A stretch of 64,000 nucleotides of DNA, from contig OY783199.1 in NCBI GenBank assembly GCA_963678675.1, positions 21,514,909 to 21,578,908 of the forward strand. Direction: 5' to 3'. The notes beneath the pieces are model-generated. The model saw only the letters and a list, made by a program, of their open reading frames with translations, searched no databases and had not been told where the DNA came from. The position numbers were made by a program, and so were the translations under genes. The DNA comes from Xiphydria camelus. Lineage: Eukaryota > Arthropoda > Insecta > Hymenoptera > Xiphydriidae. Of the stretch, positions 35,634 through 47,277 are shown one piece after another (position 1 is the stretch's first letter; every line of letters begins with the position of its first letter).

Positions 35634-35872
35634 CCCAGGATAACAATGTTCTAACTCCGTTTACATAAATTTCACAGTAGTGGGCAAAGAAGAGAACTTT
35701 ACAACTGCTATACTATATAAAACAATATATCAAGGTAAACCTTCTTTGTACACAAAAGTAATGTAGGTACAAATAAGGTTTACGTTGATATATTGTTTTA
35801 TATAGTATAGCAGTTGTAAAGTTCTCTTCTTTGCCCACTACTGTGAAATTTATGTAACATTATTATCCTGGG
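35634..35872. mobile_element. 239-bp near-perfect palindrome, CCCAGGATAA ends
   Basis: Arms of about 105 bases run from CCCAGGATAACAATGTT through ATTTCACAGTAGTGGGCAAA to TTGATATATTG. The left arm carries an extra ~13 bases (CTAACTCCGTTT) absent on the right. Non-coding MITE. Confidence 0.87.
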
Positions 35873-35887
35873 TAGTCGTATTATTAA

Positions 35888-36166
35888 CCTTTCAGTGGTC
35901 GCGCCAAAGAAATGAAAATTATTGGTCGCCCCGGTCTGACAGATCGGGAATAGTTTTCTTGAATAATTTTAGGTTTTTGTGAATGCTAATTACAATATTT
36001 AATAATAAAATGCAATATAATTGTTTGAAATGATTTTTATTTGATAAATACCTTCAAATTTAATAATATAAATATTTTATATCATTCGAAACTATTTTGT
36101 ATTTCTCGAGATATGCGCGATTTTGCCTTGGCCCGGTCTGAGAGACAGTGCGCGACCTCTGGAGGG
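35888..36166. mobile_element. 279-bp TTAA-flanked MITE (CCTTTCAGTGGTCGCGC)
   Basis: Ends CCTTTCAGTGGTCGCGC and GCGCGACCTCTGGAGGG are inverted, with TTAA on both sides (35884-35887, 36167-36170). A subterminal GCCCGGTCTGA/CCCCGGTCTGA repeat is present. AT-rich middle, no coding. piggyBac-type by its TTAA site. Confidence 0.87.
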
Positions 36167-36170
36167 TTAA

Positions 36171-36882
36171 TAATTGAACCACATCGGTTATAGAAACGGT
36201 GTAACTCTATTCCCGATTGATTTGTAAATTACTGTACCGTCTGTTAAACGACAATAGCATCAATTTCTTCGATAGACGGTATAGTTGTGCGCAGTGTGCC
36301 ATAGCAAAGTTTTCCAGTGGAAAAGCAACATTGGTCTCTCGATTCGATTGGTTCACAAATTAATTCCTATTGGACGTTCACCGGAAGAATGATGCATTAC
36401 TTATCAAAACTCGTTCAAGGATATTTTCATAGTCGATAAAAGTTCTCGGGAATTAGTTCATTCTTAGAATTTCGATTAATCGGCAATGTGTGACCGCGTG
36501 AAAAACTTAAACGTCCCCCACAAATCTTCTTCTGCGTATCAAAAGGGTCTCCTGTGGTTACAGCTGCGCGGCGGTTAACGGAATTAGGTGACGCCGCGCG
36601 TAATTCAGCCGCGAAAATAAAGGGGGAGGAGAGGGCTGTCGAGAAATGAATAAATTAAATTCTTAATTGGGTTAGCGGGTCTCGCGCTCGTAGAGAGTCC
36701 GAGTGAAAAATTCGGATTAAAAGTTAATCAAATCCAGAAGCAGAGGTTCCTTCGCGGTTGATCTCTAATTTCGTCCCTCCGCCGCCATACCGCGATTCCC
36801 CCTCTTTCGTCGTTCACCTCTTTTAGAAATTTTTGCGGTCGAGGTTCCTCCCTGCACACTCGTCAACGCGCCGTTGTATACC
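36171..36882. other. No gene seen
   Basis: GC-richer from 36540. Nothing recognised. Confidence 0.45.
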
Positions 36883-37020
36883 GTATGTCTGACGGCAAAC
36901 GCAACAAAACTTCGGAAGTTTTTACCGACGGTGGTCGAAAATTGTATTGGATCTAATGCAAGATTCGACTACCGTCGATAGAAACTACCGAAGTTTTGTT
37001 GCGCTTGCCGTCAGACATAC
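36883..37020. mobile_element. 138-bp hairpin MITE (GTATGTCTGACGGCAAACGC)
   Basis: Arms of about 58 bases: GTATGTCTGACGGCAAACGC, CAACAAAACTTCGG and CCGTCG-containing text, and inverse. TA adjoins the right end. Non-coding. Confidence 0.82.
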
Positions 37021-37310
37021 TAATGGAAAGCGAAACAACGACGTTTTTGATCAGCGGCTGATACAAAACATTTGTCCCCGATTCGAGGCATCCCGATGCT
37101 CTGACAACGGAGAATCGCGCCGAGTTGGGATAGAGACCAATCAAGAGAGTTTTGTTGGGGGGAAATTGAAAATCGTCGAAGAGAACGTACGGGAGAAAAC
37201 GTGAAAAGAGGGAGGAGGGAGGGGGAGAGAACGAAAGAGAGGGGGGGGGGGGAAGGGATAAATAAATTAAGTTTATTAGCTTGCAGCTACTACATTTCTT
37301 TCCAAACATA

Positions 37311-38185
37311 CAGGGTGACATTTTGAAAACTTGCCACCCCAATATCTCAGAAAGTTACAGAGATTTTCTAAAAAAGAAAAATACAGTTTCGGCAGTAGAG
37401 AGGGGGAACCAAAATGACATAATCGGAGACGCACCCCCTCCAACCCCCTTAGAGGTAGCCCCCCCAACTTTGTAATCTTAAATAGCAACCCCCCATGTGT
37501 GATACAGCGTTGGAAAGCTCTTTAAAAATGCTTTAAAGCAACACAAAATTTTGGTACTTTTCGATGAGTAGTTTTCGCGCAAATCGAGAAAGAAACTGCC
37601 AGAAGTAAGTTTTGTCAATTTATTTATTAAAGGTCAATATTGTTACAATAAATTTTCGAAGTGATTTCCATTATCTGATCTTACTCCCTGCGATTTCTTC
37701 TTATGGGAACATCTGAAATCTGTTGTTTTTCAAACTCAACCAGCAAGCATTAACCAACTGAAACAGAGAATTATGCAAGAATGTCGCAAAATTTCAAGAA
37801 CAACATTTGAAAAAGTCCGAAAAATCAATGGAAATCATTTTGAAAATTTATTGTCTCGTAATTGACCTTTAATAAGTAAATTGACAACTTACTTCTAGCA
37901 GTTTCTTTCTCGATTTGCGCAAAAATTACTCATCGAAAGGTACCAAAATTTGATGTTGTTGTAAAGCATTTTTAAAGAGCTTTCCAACGCTGTATCACAC
38001 ATGGGGGTTGCTATTTAAGATTACAAAGTTGGAGAGGCTACCCCTAAGGGGGTTGGAGGGGGTGCATCTCCGATTATGTCATTTTGGTTCCCCCTCTCCA
38101 CTGCCGAAACCGTATTTTCTTTTTCTAGAAAATCTCTGTAACTTTCTGAGATATTGGGGTGGCAAGTTTTCAAAATGTCACCCTG
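37311..38185 (+). mobile_element. Mariner-like foldback with about 325-bp arms and a transposase tail
   Basis: Bounded by TA (37309-37310, 38186-38187), with ends CAGGGTGACATTTTGAAAAC and inverse. The arms (37311..37639 and 37861..38185) are nearly identical over about 325 bases. Between them, at 37674..37865 on the plus strand, lies the C-terminus of an IS630/mariner-type transposase with SDLTPCDFFLWEHLKS, including the last catalytic aspartate, and the normal stop. An in-frame stop lies four codons upstream of that segment. The rest of the gene is gone. The open frames that run through the arms in either strand are repeat artefacts, not genes. Confidence 0.88.
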
Positions 38186-38299
38186 TATATTACATTTCTA
38201 TACAAATCTTAATTTCTAATACTACGATAATATCCCTTATTTTACGCTCCTTTTATAAACTGTTCCAACATATTTTTGAATGTAACTAAACTAGAACAT

Positions 38300-38804
38300 T
38301 CCCTGATTTCACTTGGCAGGCTTATTATACAACACATTTTCTCTCCCTTCCAACTTAACGTTTCTTCGTCCTTCACTCGTACAATGTTTGAGTGAATGTA
38401 CCTCATTCTGTTGTCTTGTATGATATGCGTGCCTTTCTTGTGTTAGTTCAATTTTGTCGAACACAGGTATATTGGGGACAAAGCCCGTGTACCATTTTAT
38501 ATTTATATAAGGATACACACCTGGTGTTCCATTTTTTACTTTACCGTCATGAACGCGAATTTTTCTAACATATCCTGAATCCCTTCATATCTACTAAACT
38601 TCAAAATAATTCTCATTGCTTCATTCTGGATCATCCGTAGATGCTGCAGGTCTGTTTCAGATATCCCTATAATTATTGATGCGTAGTACTTAAATGCAGG
38701 TGCAGCAATTATTTTGTAAACTGCACATTTTATGTAATTGGTCAAATCCTTTTCAATTCTTCCCAATACACCAATTTTCTTCTCTACTTTCTTACTAATA
38801 AATA
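38300..38804 (-). pseudogene. 3' end of a LINE (non-LTR retrotransposon) ORF2, broken
   Basis: The minus strand encodes the region after the reverse-transcriptase palm that Jockey/I-type LINEs share: KVEKKIGVLGRI, AAPAFKYYASIIIGISETDL, RMIQNEAMRIILKFSRYEGI, MLEKFAFMTVK. A stop and a frame change near 38536 follow. The remaining tail runs in another frame (ERHAYHTRQQNEVHSL ... LEGRENVLYNKPAK). The upstream part is cut off at 38804, where an inverted-repeat element begins. There is no catalytic domain, so it is inactive. Clade assignment is tentative. Confidence 0.82.
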
Positions 38805-39013
38805 GGACGCTTTCGAGGAAACTTAACATAGGAGACACTCAAGTGCATAGAGAAAACATGTGGCAAGAAGTGAATAAGAGCCTCTCTGCCGCACAAACTC
38901 AAACTTGACAAGTCTAGGGAAATGTGCGATAGAGAAATTTTTATGCAATCACCACATGTTCTCTCTCGCATCTCGTATGTCTTCCTATGTCAAGCTTCCT
39001 CGAAAACACCTCG
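38805..39013. mobile_element. 209-bp inverted-repeat element truncating the LINE relic
   Basis: The left end GGACGCTTTCGAGGAAACTT continues AACATAGGAGAC; the right, read inward, is CGAGGTGTTTTCGAGGAAGC continuing TTGACATAGGAAGAC. TA lies on both sides (38803-38804, 39014-39015). The terminus GAGGTGTTTT is shared with 22100..22256. LINE coding sequence stops at its left edge, so it inserted into the LINE or at the break. Confidence 0.75.
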
Positions 39014-39015
39014 TA

Positions 39016-41559
39016 TGTAATAAAAGGAGGGAGGGAGGGTGATAGGAAGAAATAGAGGAAGAGGGAGAAAATGAATGATTTTATTTACCTTCCTCAGTAT
39101 ATATTGTATACACAAATCATTATAAACCTCGACATACTAATATAAACATTGTACATAATTAGAAATAGTATACGTGAATAGCTATGACCCGTTCTACTTA
39201 ACAAAAGCGGACATTTTAATCTATTTACCGTGTAACTTATGTTTTCCATTTGGTTATAAAATGTACGCTTTTAAGATAAAAACATCGTGAGGCACGAGCC
39301 TGCCAAATACCATTTTGAACATTAGCAGCCTGCTTGGTTGTAGTCATTTGTCATTTTGATCACGACTACATTTGTTAGGTTTGATTATACATACTTACCG
39401 AGTCATTTTCAGGATGGGCGACAAGAGATGTGTGAAAGATTACTCAAAGTTCTTACTCGCGCACATAAGGGCGAATACGTATAAACGTCTCTCTCTGTGT
39501 GTGTATGAGTGTGTTTTTTAATACTATTTTTTATATTTTCCGGCAGCGAATTATGTCTACGGAGAGTCCTTCATAGAATACATTTTTCTGGGTGAGGAAG
39601 AGAGAGCTGGAGAGGGAGAGAGACGCGGGTTCAACTGACGGCATATCCCCTCGTGAATTTCGTATCCTCCCTTATATTCGGGGAATCTTTATTCCGCAGT
39701 TGCGTGTTTGCCAAAAGGAAATCGCGCGCGCGGCCCCGCGCGCCCACAGGTATATTTCGTGCTTGATATATATCTCCGACTCGCGCTACCCGGCGATAAT
39801 TCACTCCGGCAATTTTTCACGGGGGCGGAGAGGAAATCTTATTATGCGGCACTAATCGAAAAGTAAATAAACCACGAAAGAAGATCGGCCGCATTTCCCT
39901 CTCACCCTCCCGCTATATATAGTTCGCGATCAGCCTCGCCATGGAGGTATATATAGGTATGTATTATATATATCTACGGACTTATATACCCGCCGCGGCA
40001 TATAGGTAGGTACATCACATCGGTTTTGAGAAGTACGATCATCTTATACGCATATAGAGCGAGAGAGAGAGGGGGGGAGGGGGTGGCGTATAAATCAACA
40101 GCCGTGAGAGTGCGAGTTGTTCGCGAGTTCATTTTTCTTTCGCGCTTTGATCGCGATTATATCGTTATCTGTCGACTTTAGAACCGAGACGATGGAATAC
40201 ATCTTGGAAAACTACAGTTTCATCTATGTAAAAAAAATTCTATGCCATTGTGGGAGGAAAGCTCGCGTATAACGAGATAATCGTCACTGAAGTGGTGGAA
40301 GGGAGAACGTAAATTCTATTAAAAGAAATCGTCTCAATTAGATTCCTTTTTAAAATGTAATAGGTGTATAAAGTTCAAGTTATAATATCGAGGGAGCAAT
40401 AGATAAGGAGCTAGAAGATTTTTAAGGGCCCTTCGTCAGTTCTAGGGACTTTGACAATCCGTAGAAGAAACTTCCCGCGTGACATTTCAAAATGATCTCG
40501 CTGTCGGTAAAACAGTGAAACTTATTGGCATAGTAACGCTCAAGAGCATATCATTCCTGAATATTATGGTTATTCAAATCAGGGAAAAAATTGATTATTA
40601 CATCTACGAGTGAGCATTCGCGCGAAAGGTCAAAAACAAAATATTCACTCGCTTTCAGAAAAACGGTCCGCATCAACCGCACCCTGTAAACAATAACGCT
40701 GTGCGATAACAAGATATCGCAGTAAAATATATTGGAATCGATAGTGCACAGCGATCCACAGGTCGGAAATTACCTCGCATTCTGCGTAAGTACATAATAT
40801 GTTTAATCTAGCTGAAAATGTTGGTGCTTGTCAAATCGATTTCAAATATTCTCAGTCATGACAGTTATCTGCTCCAATTTTAATAATCAATTAATAAATT
40901 TTCAGTCAAAATACTTTATGAAAACTTATTTCGGATCTGTAAAAAATCATACCGAATGGTTTCCAAAATATCTTGTTGCAAAAAAAATCATTAGAAATTA
41001 ACTGAGAACTTTTTTTGCGAACTTTTTTTCTATACCGCTAATCGCAATAAGGTTGACAAAGAGCCCTTAAGATGACAAATAGAATGACAGTTCTGCTGAC
41101 AGACGGCGTTAATTGATAAATAGTTGATAAGCGTATCTATGAGTGTGATATCGAAGCAGGCCTTGAACGGAGCCCCTTGCACTTACTTATTTTTAGGTCA
41201 ACGACGTTTCTCAGCGAAATTGTCATCCTATTGTGGTCACCTTGAAATTCTTTTAGTTCCTGAACTATTGCCCCCTCGACATCATAACTTGCACTTTATA
41301 CATCTAGTTTTTAACAAGTAATCTCCCATTTCGCGTTGTTACGGTCATTGTGTTATACGCTGTATAGCGATTCCAAGAAAATAACATAGATATCATGTCC
41401 AATAAACTCCGTTTCAGTCGTGTAGATTGTTGCGAAAATATTTTAGATCTTCACGTGGTGTAAAACAGTAGTTTAAATAAATAGCGTACGCTCGAGTTGC
41501 TGGAATTTAATGGAAAATATGAAGTGTATATCTAGCTTATCGATGGATAAGTTCTTCTA
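39016..41559. other. No gene seen
   Basis: Simple-sequence patches (GT-rich near 39497, AT-rich near 39940-39980, G-rich near 40070-40083). Text at about 40190-40280 weakly resembles the interior of the element at 2781. GC-rich 39590-39850. Confidence 0.45.
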
Positions 41560-41833
41560 AAACATGTTAAATTAGCCAAAAAGTTTCAATATGTGGTCTG
41601 CACCGTTCATTTAAATTTGACTGGTTTGGACGCCAACCAATAGCAAGCCACAACCTTTCACATTGGCATGAGTGTGGCCATGAAATACCGAAGAACTTTC
41701 CTCATTCGAGCCGCACATCTATGTCAAAGTGAAAGGTAATAGCAATTCATTATTGTCTGGCGTCGATACCAGCCAGGGTGAAATGAACGACGCAATTCAT
41801 ACACCAAAACTCCCCGGCTAATTTGACATGCTG
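41560..41833. mobile_element. TA-flanked MITE, family CATGTCAAATTAGCC, copy 1
   Basis: Ends AAACATGTTAAATTAGCC and, from the right, CAGCATGTCAAATTAGCC, with TA outside both. Subterminal ATATGGTCTGCA-like text is shared with the copy at 43631. Non-coding. Confidence 0.82.
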
Positions 41834-41835
41834 TA

Positions 41836-43000
41836 GAAACTTTTTAATTAAAGTCCAATTCAACGGTAAATCCATACAATTAAATTCATCAAGTTCCATC
41901 ATCAAATAAATCATAAATTAAATGTTTTATGGATTTTTCAATTTGTTATATATGTCAATTTAAAAATGAATTCAGAAAATTGTTCAACAACAAAACTCGT
42001 GGTTGACGCTGTACGGCAGAATTATATTGCTCTAGTAAACACTCATTTAGGTACTCAGAAGAACAATGTGTTCGAATCGGTGACGAATATTTTTTTCGAT
42101 GAATCCGACTCTCGAATTATTTTTTTTTTCTCGCTACAATAATACTTTCATCGGTAATGTGACACAGGTGTAGCACGAATTGTACTTCTCATGATGCAAA
42201 ATAATATTTCCAACAATAACATGCATGTTATACCACGTAAAGCATAATGGGTATGGTATGTAATGCGCCCACGTACATATTACCCACGCGCGAGATGCCA
42301 GCAATGTATTTCTTGGCTTTCAGAAAAACGGAGAAACAAAGCGCGCGGCGCAGTAGCGCGGAAGCAGCGCGATTATTATCCGACATCCGTTGCAATTTTC
42401 GCGAAGATAATTTTAAATCGCGCGAAGGCCAGGTGGTCGCGCCACGCACGTGGTTCGCGCCTTTCCCCCCCGATTACTTCGGGGCGGCGGGGAGAGGTAT
42501 AATACAACCACGCGCGCACCTCTCCGTCGGGACACGAAATATTAGCTCCCATAGCGAGGGCTAATGAGGGTTGTATATCCAAGAAAGAAGGCGCGAAGAG
42601 GAGACAGGAGAGCGAGTGGCGGGGCCGAGTAAACGGAAAGTTGCAAAGCAAGCGAGTAAACATGTTTACTCTGGGGGGGGGGGGGGGGTGACAGCCGAGA
42701 CGGGGTTCTCCCCGACCTTTGTTAGACTGCCGATCGGCCTCTGTACCTTTCAGAGGCTCAAAGATGAGAAAAAGAGGTAAACAAGATACATAGAGCGTGT
42801 TCCTTGGAAATCATTCGCCTGTGTCGTCGTCAATCTCTCTGTTTATGGTGGGGATTTCCGACGGTTCTCGGTTGTAATTCAAGGGGGAAAAGAGCGACGG
42901 AGTAGGTGGCACGTAGGGTGCATCTGCTCCGGGAAATCGATATCATCGAAGATGAACGCGCGTATACGGTAGAGTTCGTTTGCATCGATCGAAAGATGCA
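41836..43000. other. No gene seen; GC-rich block 42.2-42.7 kb
   Basis: A run of about 14 G near 42675-42688. Short frames in the GC-rich block match nothing known to me. Confidence 0.45.
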
Positions 43001-43002
43001 TA

Positions 43003-43554
43003 GGGGAGAGTGGTGTCGATTGTAAAGTGGGGTCAATACGGTATTTTTTACTTAAAAAACAATATTCACATTTTTCAATTTAATTGGTAATCTGTGTATA
43101 TATTTATTATCACACGAAGAAGAAAATGCCTGGAAAAATAATGTATTCGCAGAGTTATAAGTGCGTTTCTTTCTACCGACAAGGAAGCCGTCCCAGGTGT
43201 ACCTCGCCGATTTCGTTTCTCTCTAGAGGGGGTGAAATTAACCCTCAAAGTTGATAACTCCTAGGAGTGAGTGCTGGTTTTTACATACTCGCAATTGATC
43301 TTTTGAAATGAAACCAAGTGGATAATAATCTACATAAAAGGTGATGAAAAACGCAATTTACTACATTTCGTTAGGGTAATTAATTAGAAAATTATAAGGG
43401 CTTGAAATTCACAAAATTACTGTAAAATTAACTGACACACACATCTGCAATCAATCAATCTCTCTTCACGTTAAGTTAAGATTCCTTGTTATTTATAATA
43501 AACTAGTTATCCCTAAATAACTTTATCTCTGTTACAACCGACACCATTTCCCTC
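43003..43554. mobile_element. 552-bp TA-flanked transposon (GGGGAGAC family 2)
   Basis: Ends GGGGAGAGTGGTGTCGATTG and, from the right, GAGGGAAATGGTGTCGGTTG, with TA at 43001-43002 and 43555-43556. Same end design as the elements at 5682 and 57983, but a distinct sequence. No transposase frame. Confidence 0.85.
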
Positions 43555-43630
43555 TACATATTTGTATTAGATAAACATACCTATGTGTTTAATAAACTAA
43601 ATTTTTTCTTCTGTGGGGCTCTATACAGTA

Positions 43631-43841
43631 CGTATGTCAAATTAGCCAGGAAATTTTGGTATATGGTCTGCATCATTTATTTCACTCTGATTAGTTTCTT
43701 TTACTTCAGCATGACGTCATATATAATGGCCTTGTCAGAAGCATGATCGCTCGCTATTGGCTGACATCAAAACTAGCCAGCCTAAATGGACGACATAGGA
43801 TACATTATACAAAAAAAATTCTTTGCTAATTTGACATGCGG
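43631..43841. mobile_element. TA-flanked MITE, family CATGTCAAATTAGCC, copy 2
   Basis: Ends CGTATGTCAAATTAGCC and, from the right, CCGCATGTCAAATTAGC, with TA at 43629-43630 and 43842-43843. Interior TATGGTCTGCATCATTTATT parallels copy 1 at 41560; the middle differs. Confidence 0.82.
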
Positions 43842-43843
43842 TA

Positions 43844-44578
43844 TAACGCAAGTTTGAAAGCACCTACTCGTAATTAGACGTTCGACTGAGACATCGTGAA
43901 TTTCCTCAAAATAAATTTTCTCACGGCCTCACGTTCGATGCACATCGTATCTCTGAGTGCGAATTTCTAAATAAATGCATCTCGGATGCATACGTCGCGA
44001 CGCGATGCATTGAAACTTCCAGCGGAACGAAGAATAATACATCTCTGACGCCCGCGTCCCGACCGAATTAAAAATGCATCTCCCTCGCGAGAGTTAGCAA
44101 AATACCAAACGTCGCCGCGACGATCGAAAAGCAGCACCGCTCTCCGCGTATACGTCAATTTATAATTCCGCCCGACTTCCGCGTGGCAGAAGCGTTCGAT
44201 CGTCCCCGCGAAGCTCGCTTTGCGGCGACAGATAAAGCGTTTATTGCGCAAGGGAGAGGGCGCGCGGTACAGAGCGAGCGAAGGTAGCGGAATAAAACGC
44301 AACGAGGGATGTCGAGCAAAGTTTCCGAGGCACTTCCCGTAACGGCTCTCTCCGCACCGACCGCCCGCCCCCGCATTCCACCTCCGCACCCGCCCGCCGC
44401 GGCGGGGCGGTAGGTGCGCTCTGAAGAACTTATATAGGGCCGCTCTGCAGGCGCACGGATCAGAGAGGGCGGCGGTTGCGCGGGTTTTATTAAAACAATA
44501 TCCGACTTGCAACGCGAAACAACGCGAACTTTAGCATCGAGTCGAACAACGGCCGCATTATTCGACTCGAGGAACTCG
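43844..44578. other. GC-rich block, no gene seen
   Basis: Open frames up to 181 codons on the minus strand, alanine/arginine-rich, with no domain I recognise; probably chance. Confidence 0.45.
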
Positions 44579-44582
44579 TTAA

Positions 44583-45192
44583 CCTTCCGGGACTGGCGCA
44601 TAATTTTTGTGATCCATGACTGGCTGCGGACTGTGACTCCGCATACTAGATTTAGAGCAATTGCAGATTTGTTTGTAATTATAATTATTTATTTATAATG
44701 AAACATTGAAAATAAATAAACAACATTTGTCCCGGATGTGGCACCGTTATTTTTAATTTCTAACTTTTGACAGAAACTTCATAATCATCTCCGGACACTC
44801 CAGACAGCAATATTAAATCAAATAAGGTTGCACAAACAAGAAAATTTGTCTGCCGTGTTGGCGCCGCCATTCTAAATTTGCCGCAAGACTCATAAAAAAG
44901 GTCTGCATTACACAATGAAACAAAAACTGTGTTACTTACCTTCAAAAAGGTTTAAAACAAATATTAATACACGGGTTAAAAATGGGATTGACTACTGGCT
45001 GCGGACTCTCGCTCCGCGTTCGTTTGTTACACTAAAACAAAAACCACCTCCCGCTTCAAACTCTCAGGGAGTACTACTAATATGACGCTCGAAGAATATT
45101 CAAACGCCCCGATTGAAGGAGTGGGGGGCTTAGTAGTAAACGACAAATGAAAAGTGCTGCGGACTGAGAGTCCGCGCGCCAGTCCCGGAAGG
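44583..45192. mobile_element. 610-bp TTAA-flanked element (CCTTCCGGGACTGGCGC)
   Basis: Ends CCTTCCGGGACTGGCGC and GCGCCAGTCCCGGAAGG are perfect inverse over 17 bases, flanked by TTAA (44579-44582, 45193-45196). A subterminal word GCTGCGGACT followed by a TCCGC-type return occurs three times (near 44622, 44998 and 45157). No transposase. piggyBac-type by site and ends. Confidence 0.9.
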
Positions 45193-45196
45193 TTAA

Positions 45197-46924
45197 GGGC
45201 GACGACGGGGCGGGAATATGGTGTCGAAGGGTGGCTCGAAGGGCGAGCTCGTGCAACTATACGTGTCCGCGTCACCCTCTTCATCCCCGTCAAATTTCTG
45301 AAAGTTTCGTCACCGCGCACCTGCTCTATTCGATGTTCGCGTGCGGAGGGGGTGGGCGGGGTGGAGCGCCGCACGGAATAGAACGTCCTTCTCCCTTATC
45401 GCGAACGCCTGTGTATATAGGAGCGGCATAAAGGAACGCGAGGATTGACCGGAAATATCCCGCGAGCGTGGAAACTTTTCGCGCCTTTCTTTCGCCTTCC
45501 CTTCTGTCCACCATCGGATAAGAACTGCCGCGACGACGGTGTCGTGACGGCGACGCCGTATCGAGGCTGTCCCATTTGAGAGTACGAATGCTCGACGGCC
45601 GTATGTAGGTTGAGCTGCACCCGTTCGCTTCGGCTATAGAGAGAGTCGCTATATGGACTTCTCCCATTGCTACCGAGACATTTGCAATTACAACTCCGCG
45701 CGGAGTCCTGACCCGGAACGTCTCTCGTGCGGGCATAATATTATCGCGATAAGACGTGATCGTGGGAGAAGCTGGAGGACAATGTTCCAGCGGGTTTTCT
45801 CGCGCAAGACGCGCGTGGCGATCGCGAGATTCGCTCGGGGGGTTCTGAGTTGCCGAACGGAGGAGGGTCGAAGGGTTATCGGTGCGATCGGACTCGCAGT
45901 GTCGAGCTGTAAGTGCGTTGAACACCCGAGGATAATATTCTATAAGCGAATGGGTGTTAAAATGCGGGAAAGCGTTCGATACGCGCGTTGGAAGTCGTGA
46001 TCGACGATGACGAAGCTGATTTCGGATGGAAGTCGCGTATATTTTGAACGGGAGAAAGTGAATAATGATTAATCGATGAGTTGAGCACAAAGCGTTTAGT
46101 AAGATTGCTAAATAAGTTTGTAAATTGTCTATATATTCGATATACAGGGCGAGTTGCCTAAGAGGTAGGATTAGAGTGTGGTCTAAAGCGACTAATGTCG
46201 AAATATGTATTTCACTGTTTTCCTCCTGTTTGGTCAAGTTTCTTTTTACAATAAGGGCTGTAACACTTGTTATGAAGAAAAACTTGATCGAATAGTGGGA
46301 AAAGAAATGGAGTAGCCCGATAATTAGCCGCTTTATTGTTTGTGGTCAATCACTTGAAAACTACATGTCTCTTTCAGATGATTTTCTTTTCAAATTACGT
46401 AGCATATCATTGGGAAGCTTCACAGCTCTATTTTATGACTGTGTGGTAAAATTTGTATTTTCTTTTACTTCAAAGAACGATTGAAAGGAATTATTATCCT
46501 ATTTATTGACGAATTAATAAACAAACAGACGGATTTACCAACGGACATATAAACAGGTCGAAAGACTTTTCTAGATTTAAAACTTTATTTTCATTTTTTC
46601 ATTCATTTTTCTTGAGCGGATAGATGGAGGAGTTTCTTTAAACATAGTATAATTAAATTGTAAAAATCTAGATGCGCGTATGCTACGCGCAAAAATTTCT
46701 AGTAGTAATATAAATAATTATTAATACTTGTAATTTTTGCGAAGAAATGTGAAATATTTTATATTTCTGTGCTGGAGAAATGTATTACTTTTGATAAATT
46801 AAAAATAAATTTCCAGTAAATTTGACTCAAATATCTAGTAAATTCGATACATCATATGTATCTGTATCAGAATTTCTAGCAGTAGCGTATAAAGTAAAAT
46901 AATCGGTATACTATTCCAATTGGT
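45197..46924. other. GC-rich block then AT-rich sequence, no supported gene
   Basis: A 303-codon open frame on the minus strand (45326..46237) is the longest without a function. Its product has no recognisable domain, its composition drifts with local GC content, and overlapping long frames exist on the other strand, so I do not call it a gene. The rest is AT-rich. Confidence 0.45.
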
Positions 46925-47060
46925 TTCTACACCATTATCTCACTACCCATAGACTTTTGGCCTATATTAGTACAATTATTTTTTGTAGATCAAAATGTGG
47001 TCTTCAGAAAAGTATTACATTGATTTAGCTCAAAAATCCATACGTAACGAGATAATAGTG
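46925..47060. repeat. Relic related to the element at 2781
   Basis: CCATTATCTCACTACCCATA...TTTTGGCC on the left and ACGAGATAATAGTGG on the right form a loose inverted repeat. The words TTTTGGCC and GAGATAATAGTG are shared with 2781..2997 in corresponding positions. Confidence 0.5.
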
Positions 47061-47277
47061 GTCGAATCTGATCGAAATGGTACTTTTCCATCTCAGTTAT
47101 TACACATGTTCATACGCCATACTAATATTTTACGAATTTCTTTTCCGTCAAAAAGTACACAACGTGTATTCGACTTTTAAAAGGGGCAAGGTGTATTTAA
47201 TTTCCTCGCAGATTTCTACAAACTCGATGTGGTAAACTTTTCACATAATGAGACAGTAATTCCACTATACATATTAA

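Noticed and set aside
38008..38289. Plus-strand frame through the right arm of the foldback, mirrored at 37276..37488
   Set aside because: The same peptide arises from both arms of an inverted repeat; it is repeat sequence, not a gene.
45326..46237. 303-codon open frame on the minus strand
   Set aside because: No recognisable domain; composition follows the local GC change; overlapping frames occur on the other strand. No support beyond length.
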